From Shinella curvata (GTDB taxonomy: Bacteria; Pseudomonadota; Alphaproteobacteria; Rhizobiales; Rhizobiaceae), in assembly GCF_022899935.1 (NCBI RefSeq), contig NZ_JALJCJ010000002.1, positions 186,001 through 250,000 of the forward strand: a stretch of 64,000 bases of DNA. Direction: 5' to 3'. A program made the translations under genes and the position numbers. Below are positions 7,910 through 17,863 of this stretch, in pieces. The notes beneath the pieces are model-generated. The model saw only the letters and a list, made by a program, of their open reading frames with translations, was not told the DNA's origin and searched no databases. The first letter of the stretch is position 1; each line of letters starts with the position of its first letter.

Positions 7910-9409
7910 TCAGGTGAAGAGTGCGTTGAGCGCGAGGAAGACGAGGGCCGAGAGCATCGCGGAGACAGGCAACGTCACGATCCAGGCCGAGATGATCGTC
8001 ATGAAATGCGAGCGGCGCACGAGGTAGCGCCGACGTGTCTCGTCGAGGTTCGCCGGCGGTTCCTCGGGTGCAATGCCGTTGCCGCGGCTGCGGATGTAAT
8101 CGATGCGGCGCTGGGAATTGCGTGTGTACCATTCGCGAAAGAGACCGACGCCGAAAACCGCGCCGACGGCGATATGCGTGGAGGAAACCGGAATGGCAAA
8201 CGCCGAGGCCGTTAGCACGGCGACGGCGGAGGACAGCGCCACGCAGAAGGCGCGCATCGGGTTGAGCTTGGTGATCTCGTTACCGACGATGCGGATGAGG
8301 CGCGGGCCGAACAGCAGCAGGCCGAGCGAAATGCCGAAGGCGCCGATGACCATCACCCAGAGGGGAATAACCGCCTCGCCGCCGCTGCCGGAGCGCAGTG
8401 CGGAGACGACGCCGTAGAGCGGACCGACGGCGTTCGACACGTCGTTGGCGCCGTGGGCAAAGGAGAGCAGCGCTGCCGAACAGATCAGCGGAATGCGAAA
8501 GAGCGTGCGCAGCGACTGGTTGCGATTGTCGAGTCCGTCCGCTGTGCGGCGAACGATCGGGCGGGTGACGACATAGGTGGCGATGCCGAAGCCGAGGCCC
8601 ATGAGGAGCGCTTTGCCGATCGGAACATCATAAAAGCCGTTCGTGCCGCCATTGACGAGAAAAGCCGCGAAGGAGCCGGCCATGACGGCGACGAGCACGG
8701 GAACCCAAGTCTTGGCCGCTTCGATCTTGTCCTCACGGTAGATAATGAATTCCTTGATGAAATAGAGAAAGGCTGCCGCGATCACGCCGCCGAGGATCGG
8801 CGAGACGGTCCAGCTGACGACGATCACGGCAATGGCGTCCCACTGAACGCTGTGGAAGCCGCTTGCCGCTGCACCCGCACCGATGACGCCGCCGATGATG
8901 GAATGGGTGGTGGAGATCGGCGCATTGGCGAGTGTGGCGATGTTGATCCACAGGGCTGCGGAAATAAGGGCCGCCATCATTGCCCAGGCGAAGACGTCGG
9001 GGTTGGGGAACAAGGCCCGATCGATGATGCCCGACGCGACGGTTTGCGCAACGCCCTGGCCGGCCAGAAGCGCGCCTGCGATTTCGAAGACGGCAGCGAT
9101 AATGAGCGCCACGCCCATGCTCATGGCGCGCGCGCCGACGGCAGCGCCGACATTGTTCGTCACGTCGTTGGCGCCGATATTCATGGCCATGTAAGCGGCC
9201 AGCGCCGCGGTGACGGCGACGACGAGGACGCCAGGCGTGCCGGTGGCATAGGTGTTGGCGACGGCCATGGCGATCAAGAGGAAGACCAGGGCAATGCCGA
9301 CACCCGTCCAGGACCGCAGCACGAAGTGCGTGGCCTGTTCGGTGAAAGTCAGTTTTTCCAGATCCTTGTCCAGCGTCGGCTTGCGTAGCCGGACCTGAGA
9401 ATTCGCCAT
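7910..9409 (-). CDS. PiT-family inorganic phosphate transporter
   Basis: Integral membrane symporter of 499 residues carrying phosphate (probably as a metal-phosphate complex). It carries both PiT signatures: [10 protein letters not shown] near residue 80 and [10 protein letters not shown] near residue 335. The paired internal repeats [16 protein letters not shown] and [16 protein letters not shown] are also present. About ten to twelve hydrophobic segments are separated by a central cytosolic loop ([12 protein letters not shown]). The 499-residue length and internal insertion fit the longer alphaproteobacterial PiT type. It is first of a minus-strand run with rsmE and gshA. I see no convincing Pho box upstream. 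Confidence 0.94.
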   Translation of the reverse strand: MANSQVRLRKPTLDKDLEKLTFTEQATHFVLRSWTGVGIALVFLLIAMAVANTYATGTPGVLVVAVTAALAAYMAMNIGANDVTNNVGAAVGARAMSMGVALIIAAVFEIAGALLAGQGVAQTVASGIIDRALFPNPDVFAWAMMAALISAALWINIATLANAPISTTHSIIGGVIGAGAAASGFHSVQWDAIAVIVVSWTVSPILGGVIAAAFLYFIKEFIIYREDKIEAAKTWVPVLVAVMAGSFAAFLVNGGTNGFYDVPIGKALLMGLGFGIATYVVTRPIVRRTADGLDNRNQSLRTLFRIPLICSAALLSFAHGANDVSNAVGPLYGVVSALRSGSGGEAVIPLWVMVIGAFGISLGLLLFGPRLIRIVGNEITKLNPMRAFCVALSSAVAVLTASAFAIPVSSTHIAVGAVFGVGLFREWYTRNSQRRIDYIRSRGNGIAPEEPPANLDETRRRYLVRRSHFMTIISAWIVTLPVSAMLSALVFLALNALFT

Positions 9410-9478
9410 TCATGCTGCTCCGTAATTGCCAAAAGGCAGTATCGCCTCAGGGCATCGGCGGCAATATGATGATATGCG

Positions 9479-9994
9479 CTATTGGGCGCCGGTCGTGCCG
9501 TTTTTGGCCGGGGGATTGATGCCAGAGAGGATTTTCTGCTCGAAGGCAAGAAGCAGCGCCTTGAGGCCTGGCTCGTGTACGCGGGAGGCGGCCTCGGTGC
9601 AGTCGACCCACTCGGCGCGGCGCTCGCCCTTTTCCGGAAAATTCTTGCTGATGTCGTCCACTTCGAGCGCGAAGACGCGCACGCGGCAATCGACCTTCAA
9701 TCCTTCCGGCATGCCCTTCATGTAACGATAGCTGCCGATCGATTCATCGGCGACCTTGCCCTTCACGCCGGCCTCTTCCCAGGCTTCACGGGCGGCGGCC
9801 GCCGCTGCGCTCTTGCCATCCATGGGCCAGCCCTTGGGGATGACCCAGCGACCGGTGTCGCGGCTGGTGATGAGGAGGACTTCGACCGCCGAATTCTTCT
9901 TCTTCAGCCGATAGCACAGCGCGCCATACTGTTCCTTGCACGGTCTGCGGAACATGAGCTGGACGTCACTGGCGAGGCGGTTGAGAATGTTCAA
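9479..9994 (-). CDS. NUDIX hydrolase
   Basis: Hydrolyses a nucleoside diphosphate linked to another group; the exact substrate is unknown. The Nudix box spans GWPMDGKSAAAAAAREAWEE with catalytic REAWEEAG and is followed by GVKGKV. The start is uncertain. TTG at 9994 has an upstream AAGAGGA, and the residues after it (ASDVQLMFRRP) look native. ATG at 9955 gives a 158-residue form, and TTG at 10021 a 180-residue form. It resembles small rhizobial diphosphoinositol-polyphosphate-type NUDIX proteins (YGALCYRLKKK). It is monocistronic as far as visible. Confidence 0.88.
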   Translation of the reverse strand: MNILNRLASDVQLMFRRPCKEQYGALCYRLKKKNSAVEVLLITSRDTGRWVIPKGWPMDGKSAAAAAAREAWEEAGVKGKVADESIGSYRYMKGMPEGLKVDCRVRVFALEVDDISKNFPEKGERRAEWVDCTEAASRVHEPGLKALLLAFEQKILSGINPPAKNGTTGAQ

Positions 9995-10074
9995 GGTCTT
10001 TTTGTTCCTCTTGCGGCACAAAGCTGCCGAGTCGTTTATCGACCATCATGCTTGCGTGAGATTTGCGGCGCAAG

Positions 10075-10869
10075 TCAGGCTTGTGGGGGGGAACCGCGTT
10101 TTTGCATGCGCAGTTGCGAAATTCTCTGCCATTCCCCACTGCGTTCGGCATCGCGGATTGCGACGGCGATATAGTCCATATGCGCCTGGGCGGCTTTTCT
10201 GGCCGCATTTCCGTCGCCGGCCATGACGGCCGCATAGATCGCCTCGTGCTGCGCAAGGAGGTGGCCGCGCGCTTCTTCGGAGGAGAAGACGAGATGGCGG
10301 TGGAAGAAGATACCCTGCGCCAGCAGCCGGTAACACGCGCGCAGCGTGTGCAGCAGGACGATATTGTGCGCGGCTTCGCCGATTGCGTTGTGCAACTCCA
10401 CGTCGGCCTCGAGCTCTGCGTCGAATGAGCCGCTTTGATGGGCTGCGCGCATCGCCTGCATGATGCGGGTCAGCATCTGCCGGTCGTATTCTGTGGCGCG
10501 GCGGGCGGCGAGCTCGGCGGTGATGCCTTCAAGCTCCCGCCGGTACTCGACATAGTCCTCCGTCGCCCGCTGGTGCCGGGCGATGAGATCGACGACCGGA
10601 CGGGAAAATACCTGCCCGATGATGTCGGCGACATAGGTGCCGTCGCCGTGCTGGCTGATCAGCAATCCGCGATTTTCCAGCTCCTTCAGCGCATCGCGCA
10701 GGATCGGACGCGACACGTCTAATCGCCGGGAAAGCTCGCGTTCGCCGGGCAGCCGGTCGCCGTCGCGCAAGACGCCTTCGAGCAGCAAAAGCTCGATCTG
10801 CCGCACGACCTCGTCGGCGGTGCGGCTGTGGCTGATGCGGGCAAAAAGGTCGAACGGCGTTTCGGTCAC
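10075..10869 (-). CDS. GntR-family regulator with FCD domain
   Basis: FadR-subfamily repressor or activator of 264 residues. The winged HTH covers LPGERELSRRLDVSRPILRD and is followed by ELENRGLL. The FCD effector domain has the metal-binding Asp/His pattern (DVELHNAIGEAAHN; LLAQHEAIYAAVMAGD). The start is GTG at 10869. FCD regulators usually bind small carboxylates, and the glcDEF glycolate oxidase genes lie 3 kb away, so a link is conceivable but not shown. Neighbours are a NUDIX gene and a divergent DUF3422 gene. Confidence 0.92.
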   Translation of the reverse strand: MTETPFDLFARISHSRTADEVVRQIELLLLEGVLRDGDRLPGERELSRRLDVSRPILRDALKELENRGLLISQHGDGTYVADIIGQVFSRPVVDLIARHQRATEDYVEYRRELEGITAELAARRATEYDRQMLTRIMQAMRAAHQSGSFDAELEADVELHNAIGEAAHNIVLLHTLRACYRLLAQGIFFHRHLVFSSEEARGHLLAQHEAIYAAVMAGDGNAARKAAQAHMDYIAVAIRDAERSGEWQRISQLRMQKRGSPPQA

Positions 10870-11002
10870 TCCGCAAGTGTATCAATCGGCGCGGAAACTG
10901 GTCAATAATCTTGTCCACTCTATTCCGATGGCCTGCGTCAATGCGCCCTATCTCTCGGTGCCTGACATTTGTTAAGACTATGCTGTTGCACGAAGGGGGG
11001 CA

Positions 11003-12289
11003 GTGCGGAACATGGGTAAGGGAAGCTTCGCCTTTCCGCAGGCGACTGCGCGTGCGCAGGCGCTCGGGGAAATACATTCGCGACCGTATGCGCTCGTGCC
11101 GTCGCCGCGCGTGATCTTCCAGCTTGCCTTCCTGACCGAGGGTGGTTCGGCGGTCGATCATGCCGTGATGGGCGAACTGTCACGTTCGCGCGGCATCTCG
11201 CCGCCGGGGCGCGACTCCAGCCATCATGCGCTGAGCTGGGGGCAGGGCACGCTGCGCTGGGAGCGGCATACGGAATTCTCGACCTATTTCTGGGACGGCC
11301 CGGTGCCGGAGAAGTTCGGCGGTGAAGTGCCTGTCCACCCGTTCGGCGACAGCTTTTCGCCACCCGGTACGCTGATTTCCGGCATTCGGCTGGAAATCCG
11401 CCCGGATACGCCTGACACCCGCGAGGCGATTGCCTGCTTCGACCCGACGAGCCTCTGTTACAGCGAGATCAAGAATGGCCAGGGCGTCGTGCTCACCGAC
11501 TTTCGCCAGGACGGCGACGGGCTGACGCAGATCCTCGTCATCGATCGCGGCATGACGGAGGCCGGGCGCGGCGCGCTCGTCCAGCGCCTGCTCGACATTG
11601 AAACCTACCGCACGCTCGCCATGATGGGTCTGCCGCTTGCCCAGTCGCTGTCGCCCGACATCCGGCGCATCGAGGACGGGCTGACCGGCATTACCAATGC
11701 CATGAAGCAGCACGCCCGCGACAAGGCTGACGAACTCTTGACCGAGATCACCCGTCTTGCCGCCGAGCTGGAGGCGAATGCCGCGCTCAGCCTCTACCGG
11801 TTCGGCGCCAGCCGCGCCTATTACGGCATCGTGCAGGAGCGTATCCGCACGCTCGCCGAGACGGCCGTGCCCGGCTACGAAACGCTCGGTTTCTTCCTCG
11901 AGCGTCGCTTGGCGCCGGCCATGCGCACCTGTCAATCGGTCGAGGAACGGCAGGCGAACCTGTCACGCAAACTCGCGCGGGCGACGGCGCTGTTGCGCAG
12001 CTGGATCGACGTGGAACTGGAACAGCTCAATACGACGCTGCTGAATTCGATGGACCGACGTGCCAAGCTGCAGCTGCGTCTGCAGCAGACCGTCGAAGGC
12101 CTCTCGGTCGCCGCGATCTCCTACTATGTCATCGGCCTCTTCGGCTATGTGGCGAAAGCGGCGCACGGCCTCGGGCTGGAGGTGAAGCCGGAGACGCTGA
12201 CCGGCATCGCGGTGCCCTTCGTCATCGTCGGCATGTGGTTGCTCGTCCGCGCGATCCGCAACAGGCATGCTGAAGAGGACAAGCATTAG
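11003..12289 (+). CDS. DUF3422 family membrane-anchored protein
   Basis: A 428-residue protein of the DUF3422 family. It has the conserved N-terminal phrase EIHSRPYALVPSPR, a central HTEFSTYFW region, a long helical stretch and two C-terminal hydrophobic segments (AAISYYVIGLFGYVAKA; LTGIAVPFVIVGMWLLV). This suggests a cytosolic body anchored to the inner membrane. The start is either GTG at 11003 or ATG at 11012; both follow the purine tract AAGGGGGG. No enzymatic motif is recognisable and the function is unknown. It is divergent from the GntR gene. Confidence 0.88.
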   Translation: MRNMGKGSFAFPQATARAQALGEIHSRPYALVPSPRVIFQLAFLTEGGSAVDHAVMGELSRSRGISPPGRDSSHHALSWGQGTLRWERHTEFSTYFWDGPVPEKFGGEVPVHPFGDSFSPPGTLISGIRLEIRPDTPDTREAIACFDPTSLCYSEIKNGQGVVLTDFRQDGDGLTQILVIDRGMTEAGRGALVQRLLDIETYRTLAMMGLPLAQSLSPDIRRIEDGLTGITNAMKQHARDKADELLTEITRLAAELEANAALSLYRFGASRAYYGIVQERIRTLAETAVPGYETLGFFLERRLAPAMRTCQSVEERQANLSRKLARATALLRSWIDVELEQLNTTLLNSMDRRAKLQLRLQQTVEGLSVAAISYYVIGLFGYVAKAAHGLGLEVKPETLTGIAVPFVIVGMWLLVRAIRNRHAEEDKH

Positions 12290-12303
12290 ATTTCGCTGGG
12301 GCG

Positions 12304-12816
12304 TTACGTCGAGAGGTCGCACTCGTAGCGCGGCGCGCCGTCGCGGACGGCAAAGCCCGTCTGCCAACCGAATTCGGCTTCGTCTTGGCTGGCGAGCTTT
12401 TTCTGTGCTGCCGCGCCGCGTTCCTTGAACGCCGCTTCCGCCTGCTTCAGCGCGTTCGTCGCGAAGACAACGGTATGTGAGCTGAAGCCGCTTTCGAGTT
12501 CGGTAATATAGACCTCGATCTCCTTGACCGGCACGTTGCGCCAGGTGCCGTCCAGCACCGGCAATGTGATGTGCAGGTATTCGTCCACCGACTGGACGGC
12601 GGGCTTGCCGAACACGGACTCGTAGCCTTCGGGGATGGCGACCGTGCCTTGCTTTCGCGCGAAGGCGTAGGTCGACTGGAGCAGGTCACCAAGCGCGTCG
12701 GTGTAATTGCAGGCATCGTCGAAGCCCGCGAGAAGCGGGTCGAGCGGCTGTGCCACCGCTGCCACGGGCAGGGCAAGCCCGACGAGGGCCACGATCACGG
12801 CTGTTTTACCACGCAT
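12304..12816 (-). CDS. Secreted hypothetical protein
   Basis: A 170-residue protein with a clear Sec signal peptide (KTAVIVALVGLALPVAAVAQ, cleavage after AVA-Q or nearby), so it is probably periplasmic. The mature part carries two cysteines (DDACNYTD and YECDLST) that could form a disulphide between its ends. A good ribosome-binding site (ACGGAGG) precedes the ATG. I do not recognise the family. It lies downstream of, and in the same direction as, the LysR gene at 12842-13738, with a 25-base gap, so co-transcription is possible. Confidence 0.75.
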   Translation of the reverse strand: MRGKTAVIVALVGLALPVAAVAQPLDPLLAGFDDACNYTDALGDLLQSTYAFARKQGTVAIPEGYESVFGKPAVQSVDEYLHITLPVLDGTWRNVPVKEIEVYITELESGFSSHTVVFATNALKQAEAAFKERGAAAQKKLASQDEAEFGWQTGFAVRDGAPRYECDLST

Positions 12817-12841
12817 AAGGTCCTCCGTTTGCTCGTCCGCG

Positions 12842-13738
12842 TCACCCTTCCCAATAGGGCAGGGCGCCGTAGAGGTCGGCGAGATAATCGATGAACAGCC
12901 GCACCTTGACCGGCAGGAACTGCCGGCTCGGATAGACGGCCGACAGGACCACGTTGCGCGATCCCTCGTATTGCTGCAACACCTGCACGAGGCCGCCGGT
13001 CTTCAGCGCCGGGCCGACATCCCAGGTGGAGCGAAGCGCGATGCCCATGCCGGAGAACACCGCCTCGCGCACCACTTCGCTCGAATTGGTGTAGAGCGGT
13101 CCCTGCGGGCGATAGGTGACGCCGCCTTCCGGGCCTTCGAGCCGCCAGACGTCCTGTGTATGCGGCGGCAGGCAGACATGATCCGCCAGGTCCTCCAGCG
13201 TGGCCGGCGTGCCGTGGCGGGCAATATAGGCCGGGGACGCGCACAACACGCGCCTAACCGGGGCAAGCCGGCGGGCGACGAGCGAGGAATCCGACAATTC
13301 ACCGATCCGGATGGCAAGATCGAAGCCCCCGCCGACAATATCGGAAAAGTCATCGGTAAGCAGGAGGTTCACGGTAAGCTCGGGGTGGGCGTCCATGAAG
13401 CCCTTGAGATTGGGCGCGATATGCATCCGGCCGAAGGAGGTCGGTGCGGAAATGCGCAAAGTGCCGCGCACGGCGCCCGAGCGGCCGGAAACGAAGGACT
13501 CTGCCTCCTCGATGCCCGCAAGGATGCCGACGATGCGCTCGTAAAAACCCTGGCCGGCCTCCGTCAGGGAAATTTGCCGCGTCGTACGCTGGAAAAGCCT
13601 TGTGCCGAGGCGTTCCTCCAGTCTTTTTACGCGCTTGGAGATCACCGCCGGGGATAGACCGAGTGCCCGCCCTGCTGCCGACATACTTCCCATGGAGATC
13701 ACGCGAGAGAAGATTTCGAGATCGCCGAGGTTTGTCAT
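12842..13738 (-). CDS. LysR-family regulator (possible regulator of glcDEF)
   Basis: A 298-residue LysR regulator with an N-terminal HTH (MSAAGRALGLSPAVISKRVK) and a substrate-binding domain (RGTLRISAPTSFGRMHIAPN). It belongs to the CrgA/DmlR-like group by its RISAPTSFG and DLAIRIGEL phrases. It is divergent from glcD with about 105 bases between the starts, the classical arrangement for a LysR protein controlling the facing operon. Glycolate or a related 2-hydroxyacid would be the natural effector. That is inference from position. Confidence 0.92.
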   Translation of the reverse strand: MTNLGDLEIFSRVISMGSMSAAGRALGLSPAVISKRVKRLEERLGTRLFQRTTRQISLTEAGQGFYERIVGILAGIEEAESFVSGRSGAVRGTLRISAPTSFGRMHIAPNLKGFMDAHPELTVNLLLTDDFSDIVGGGFDLAIRIGELSDSSLVARRLAPVRRVLCASPAYIARHGTPATLEDLADHVCLPPHTQDVWRLEGPEGGVTYRPQGPLYTNSSEVVREAVFSGMGIALRSTWDVGPALKTGGLVQVLQQYEGSRNVVLSAVYPSRQFLPVKVRLFIDYLADLYGALPYWEG

Positions 13739-13843
13739 TCAGTCGCGTCCAATTGTTGCCGAAGCGGACAAAATGCTTAGCATTTGCGCCTTGCAATAGG
13801 AAGTGGTAAAGAAAACAGACCACTTGAGCGTGGAGGTGAAGGG

Positions 13844-15277
13844 ATGGATCAGATCGGGTTTCTTGAGTCGCGGCAGGCCGTGCTTTCGCGCCGTCGCGAG
13901 ATCGTTGCCGACCTTCTCGACCTCCTGCCGCGCGGCTGCCTCGTGCATGAGCCGCGCGAGCTCGTGCCGTTCGAGACGGATGCCTTCGTGTCCTATCGCC
14001 GCCTGCCGCTCGCCGTCGCCCTGCCGGAGACGACCCAGCAGGTCGCGGCCGTGATGAAATATTGCCACCGCTACGGCGTGCCCGTCGTGCCGCGCGGTGC
14101 TGGCACCTCGCTTTCGGGCGGCGCCATCCCGCAGGAGGATGCCGTCGTCATCGGCCTTTCCAAGATGTCGCGCATCCTGGAGGTCGATTTCGCGAACCGC
14201 GCCGCGGTCGTGCAGGCCGGTGTCACCAACCTCGCGATTTCCGAAGCGGTTTCGGCCGACGGCTATTTTTACGCGCCCGATCCCAGTTCGCAGCTTGCCT
14301 GCACGATCGGCGGCAATATCGGCATGAATTCCGGTGGCGCGCATTGCCTGAAATATGGCGTGACGACCAACAACCTGCTCGGCGTCAAGCTGGTGCTGAT
14401 CGACGGCACCATCGTGGAACTCGGCGGCAAGGCGCTCGATGCCGGCGGACTGGATTTGCTTGGCGTCGTCTGCGGTGGCGAAGGCCAGCTCGGCATCGTC
14501 ACGGAGGCGACCGTCCGTCTCGTCGCCAAGCCCGAGGGCGCGCGCCCCGTTCTGTTCGGCTTCGACAGTTCGGAGGAGGCAGGCGCCTGCGTTGCTGACG
14601 TCATCGGTGCCGGTATCATCCCCGTCGCCATCGAATTCATGGACAAGCCGGCCATCGAAATCTGCGAGGCTTTTGCGCATGCCGGTTATCCCATGGATGT
14701 CGAAGCGCTGCTGATCGTCGAGGTCGAAGGCTCGGAGGCGGAGATGGAGGCGATGCTGGCCAGCATCATCGAGATCGCCGGCCGGCATGGTGTGAAGGTC
14801 GTCAAGGAAAGCCAGTCGGCGACGGAGGCGGCCCTCATCTGGAAAGGCCGCAAATCCGCGTTCGGTGCGACCGGCCGCATCGCCGACTATATCTGCATGG
14901 ACGGCACCGTGCCGCTCGGCCAGTTGCCCGCCGTGCTGCGCGGCACAGCCGAGATCGTCGAAAAATACGGCCTGCGCGTCGCCAATGTCTTTCATGCGGG
15001 CGACGGCAACATGCATCCGCTCATCCTGTTCAATGCCAACGACCCGGAGGATGCCGCCAGGGCCGAAGCCGCAGGCAACGAAATCCTGAAACTCTGCGTC
15101 GATGTCGGCGGATGCCTGACCGGGGAGCATGGTGTCGGCATCGAGAAGCGCGACCTGATGCGCCATCAATACGGCGATGCCGACCTCGCCCAGCAGATGG
15201 CGGTGCGCGCCGCCTTCGATCCGCAATGGCTGCTCAACCCCTCCAAGGTCTTCCCGCTCGAAGGGCGCCCCGCCTAA
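13844..15277 (+). CDS. glcD: Glycolate oxidase subunit GlcD (FAD-linked)
   Basis: FAD-binding subunit of glycolate dehydrogenase, oxidising glycolate to glyoxylate and passing electrons to GlcF. It has the FAD_binding_4 fold with VVPRGAGTSLSGGAIP and TIGGNIGMNSGGAH. The C-terminal half has FHAGDGNMHPLI and LTGEHGVGIEKRD, typical of the GlcD/D-lactate dehydrogenase family. I start at ATG 13844 because GGAGGTGAAGGG lies directly upstream; a start 60 bases earlier lacks this. Length is 477 residues, matching the family. Its stop overlaps the glcE start by one base (TAATG), indicating translational coupling. Confidence 0.95.
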   Translation: MDQIGFLESRQAVLSRRREIVADLLDLLPRGCLVHEPRELVPFETDAFVSYRRLPLAVALPETTQQVAAVMKYCHRYGVPVVPRGAGTSLSGGAIPQEDAVVIGLSKMSRILEVDFANRAAVVQAGVTNLAISEAVSADGYFYAPDPSSQLACTIGGNIGMNSGGAHCLKYGVTTNNLLGVKLVLIDGTIVELGGKALDAGGLDLLGVVCGGEGQLGIVTEATVRLVAKPEGARPVLFGFDSSEEAGACVADVIGAGIIPVAIEFMDKPAIEICEAFAHAGYPMDVEALLIVEVEGSEAEMEAMLASIIEIAGRHGVKVVKESQSATEAALIWKGRKSAFGATGRIADYICMDGTVPLGQLPAVLRGTAEIVEKYGLRVANVFHAGDGNMHPLILFNANDPEDAARAEAAGNEILKLCVDVGGCLTGEHGVGIEKRDLMRHQYGDADLAQQMAVRAAFDPQWLLNPSKVFPLEGRPA

Positions 15278-16476
15278 TGACACCGATCCACGAACCGCTT
15301 TCCGAGGAGGCCGCCAGCCGTCTCGTCCAGGTGGCTGCCCTTTCGAAATCGCCTTTCGTCATCCGCGGCGGCGGCACGCGCAGCCTGCACGGGTTGCCTG
15401 ACGGTGCCGACGTGCTCTCGGCGCGCGGGCTCAACGGCATCGTCGCCTACAACCCGGCCGAAATGACCATGACCGCCCGCGCCGGCACGCCGCTGGAGGT
15501 GGTGGAAGCCGCCCTTGCCGAGAAGCGCCAGATGCTTGCCTTCGAGCCGAACGACCTGCGCGGTGTGCTTGGCACCTCCGGCATTCCCACCATCGGCGGC
15601 GTCTTCGCCACGAATGCCTCCGGTCCACGCCGTCTCGTGGCGGGCGCTGCGCGCGACAGCCTGCTCGGCGTGCGTTTCGTCAACGGCAGGGGCGAAGTGG
15701 TGAAGGCCGGCGGACGGGTGATGAAAAACGTCACCGGCCTCGATCTCGTCAAATTGCTCGCCGGCTCGCATGGTTCGCTGGCGTTCCTGACGGAAGTCAC
15801 CTTCCGCCTGCTGCCCGTGCCGGAAACCGCCGTCACGGTCATCATCTCCGATCTCAACGATGCGGAGGCCGCCGCTGCCATGGCGACGGCCATGTCGATG
15901 CCTGTGGAGGTGTCGGGCGCAGCGCATCTGCCCGAGAGCGTCCGAAGCCGGTTTGCCGGCGGGGCACTGCCGCAGGGCGCGGTAACCGCGCTGCGTCTTG
16001 AGGGCCTTGCCGCCTCCGTCGCCGTGCGCAGCGAAAAGCTCATCGCCGCCATGACCCGCTTCGGCGCCGTCTCCCACCTCGAAGCCGAGGGGACACGCCG
16101 TCTCTGGCGCGAAATCCGCGATGGCGCGCCCTATGCCGACGGCACGCCGCGTCCGCTCTGGCGCGTCTCCGTCGCGCCCGTTGCCGGTCAGCAGCTTGTT
16201 GCGGCGCTGCGCCTCGAGACCGGCGTCGATGCCTTCTACGACTGGCAGGGCGGGCTCGTCTGGCTGCGCATGGAGGCCGATCCCGAGGCCGCGTTGCTCC
16301 GCCGCTACATCAAAGCCGTCGGTGGCGGGCATGCGACGCTTCTCAGGGCCCGACCGGAGGTGCTGGCCGCAATGCAGGCGTTCCAGCCGCAGGCCGAGAC
16401 GATCACGGCGCTGCAGGCGCGGGTGAAAGCGAGCTTCGATCCGGCCGGGCTGTTCATATCCCCGATGGTCGGCTGA
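15277..16476 (+). CDS. glcE: Glycolate oxidase subunit GlcE
   Basis: Second FAD-binding subunit of the glycolate oxidase complex, 399 residues. It is shorter than GlcD because it lacks the long catalytic C-terminal part. The FAD-binding core shows VIRGGGTRSLHGLP, GTSGIPTIGGVFATNASGP and GRVMKNVTGLDLVKLLAGSH. The ATG at 15277 shares its A with the last base of the glcD stop codon. It is followed 13 bases later by glcF. GlcD, GlcE and GlcF together are required for activity in characterised systems. Confidence 0.95.
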   Translation: MTPIHEPLSEEAASRLVQVAALSKSPFVIRGGGTRSLHGLPDGADVLSARGLNGIVAYNPAEMTMTARAGTPLEVVEAALAEKRQMLAFEPNDLRGVLGTSGIPTIGGVFATNASGPRRLVAGAARDSLLGVRFVNGRGEVVKAGGRVMKNVTGLDLVKLLAGSHGSLAFLTEVTFRLLPVPETAVTVIISDLNDAEAAAAMATAMSMPVEVSGAAHLPESVRSRFAGGALPQGAVTALRLEGLAASVAVRSEKLIAAMTRFGAVSHLEAEGTRRLWREIRDGAPYADGTPRPLWRVSVAPVAGQQLVAALRLETGVDAFYDWQGGLVWLRMEADPEAALLRRYIKAVGGGHATLLRARPEVLAAMQAFQPQAETITALQARVKASFDPAGLFISPMVG

Positions 16477-16489
16477 GAAGGATCATCCG

Positions 16490-17788
16490 ATGCAAACCAA
16501 CTTCACCGCCGAGCAGCTTGCCGATCCCCATGTCGCGACATCGGAAAAGATCCTGCGCAAATGCGTGCATTGCGGCTTCTGCACCGCGACCTGTCCCACC
16601 TATGTCACGCTCGGCAACGAGCTCGACAGTCCGCGTGGACGTATCTACCTCATCAAGGACATGCTGGAGAATGACCGCCCCGCCGACGCCGAGGTGGTGA
16701 CGCATATCGACCGCTGTCTCTCCTGTCTTGCCTGCACGACCACCTGTCCCTCCGGCGTCGACTACATGCATCTGGTCGATCACGCGCGCATGCATATCGA
16801 GGCCACCTACAAGCGCCCGTTCTGGGATCGGCTGACACGCGCCCTGCTTGCCGCTACGCTGCCCTATCCGGGTCGTTTCCGCCTGGCACTGAAGGCTGCA
16901 AGCCTTGGCCGGCCCTTTGCGAGCCTTCTGAAACGCTTCAAACCGCTGGAACCGTTTGGCGTAATGCTGGACCTTGCGCCGCGTAACCTTGCGAAGGCAT
17001 CCGCCACGGCAAGGCCCGGCATGCATCCGGCCGCCGGCGAGCGCCGCGGCCGCGTCGCGATCCTGTCCGGTTGCGCTCAGCCCGTGCTGAAGCCGGAGAT
17101 CAACGCGGCGACGATCCGGCTTCTGACACGGCTCGGCGTCGAGGTCGTGGCGCCTGCGGGCGAGGTGTGCTGCGGCTCGCTCGTCCACCATATGGGTCGT
17201 GAGGCGCAAGCGCTGGAAGCGGCGCGCCGCAATGTCGATATCTGGCTCGGCGAGATCGAGAGGGGCGGGCTCGATGCGATCATCATCACGGCCTCGGGCT
17301 GCGGCACCACGATCAAGGACTACGGCTTCATGCTGCGTCTCGATCCGGCCTATGCGGAGAAGGCCGCCCGCGTTTCCGCGCTCGCCAGGGACGTGACGGA
17401 GTATCTCGCAACACTCGACCTGCGGGAGCAGGAGGCCAAGGGCCTGACGGTCGCCTATCATTCGGCTTGCTCCATGCAGCATGGCCAGAAGATCACGCTG
17501 GCGCCGAAGATACTGCTCAGGAAGGCGGGCTTTGTCGTGCGCGATCCGGCGGAGGGGCATCTCTGCTGTGGTTCGGCCGGCACCTACAATATCCTGCAGC
17601 CGGAAATCTCCGGCAAGCTGAAGGCGCGCAAGGTCAAGAACATCGAGGCGACGAAGCCGGACCTCATCGCGACGGGGAATATCGGCTGCATCACGCAGAT
17701 TGCGACCGGAACAGAGATTCCCATCCTGCATACGGTGGAACTGCTCGACTGGGCCTATGGCGGGAACAAGCCGGCCGTGCTTTCCTGA
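16490..17788 (+). CDS. glcF: Glycolate oxidase iron-sulfur subunit GlcF
   Basis: Electron-transfer subunit of glycolate oxidase, 432 residues. Two ferredoxin-type 4Fe-4S motifs are near the N-terminus: CVHCGFCTATCP (about residue 24) and CLSCLACTTTCP (about residue 75). The C-terminal part has CCG-domain cysteines (EVCCGSLVHHMG and LCCGSAGTYN) that bind a further cluster in heterodisulfide-reductase-like proteins. It is the third gene of the glcDEF operon and is expected at the inner face of the cytoplasmic membrane, delivering electrons to quinone. Confidence 0.95.
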   Translation: MQTNFTAEQLADPHVATSEKILRKCVHCGFCTATCPTYVTLGNELDSPRGRIYLIKDMLENDRPADAEVVTHIDRCLSCLACTTTCPSGVDYMHLVDHARMHIEATYKRPFWDRLTRALLAATLPYPGRFRLALKAASLGRPFASLLKRFKPLEPFGVMLDLAPRNLAKASATARPGMHPAAGERRGRVAILSGCAQPVLKPEINAATIRLLTRLGVEVVAPAGEVCCGSLVHHMGREAQALEAARRNVDIWLGEIERGGLDAIIITASGCGTTIKDYGFMLRLDPAYAEKAARVSALARDVTEYLATLDLREQEAKGLTVAYHSACSMQHGQKITLAPKILLRKAGFVVRDPAEGHLCCGSAGTYNILQPEISGKLKARKVKNIEATKPDLIATGNIGCITQIATGTEIPILHTVELLDWAYGGNKPAVLS

Positions 17789-17863
17789 GCCCTGTCACAT
17801 CGGGAACAGCCGCAGTCCGCTTGCCCTGCTACAGGAGCGGCATCGACCCGTCAGGAGATCTCC

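Noticed and set aside
7063..7917. A 284-codon plus-strand frame opposite rsmE
   Set aside because: It is antisense to rsmE, whose knotted AdoMet-binding motif is clear; the product has no fold signature.
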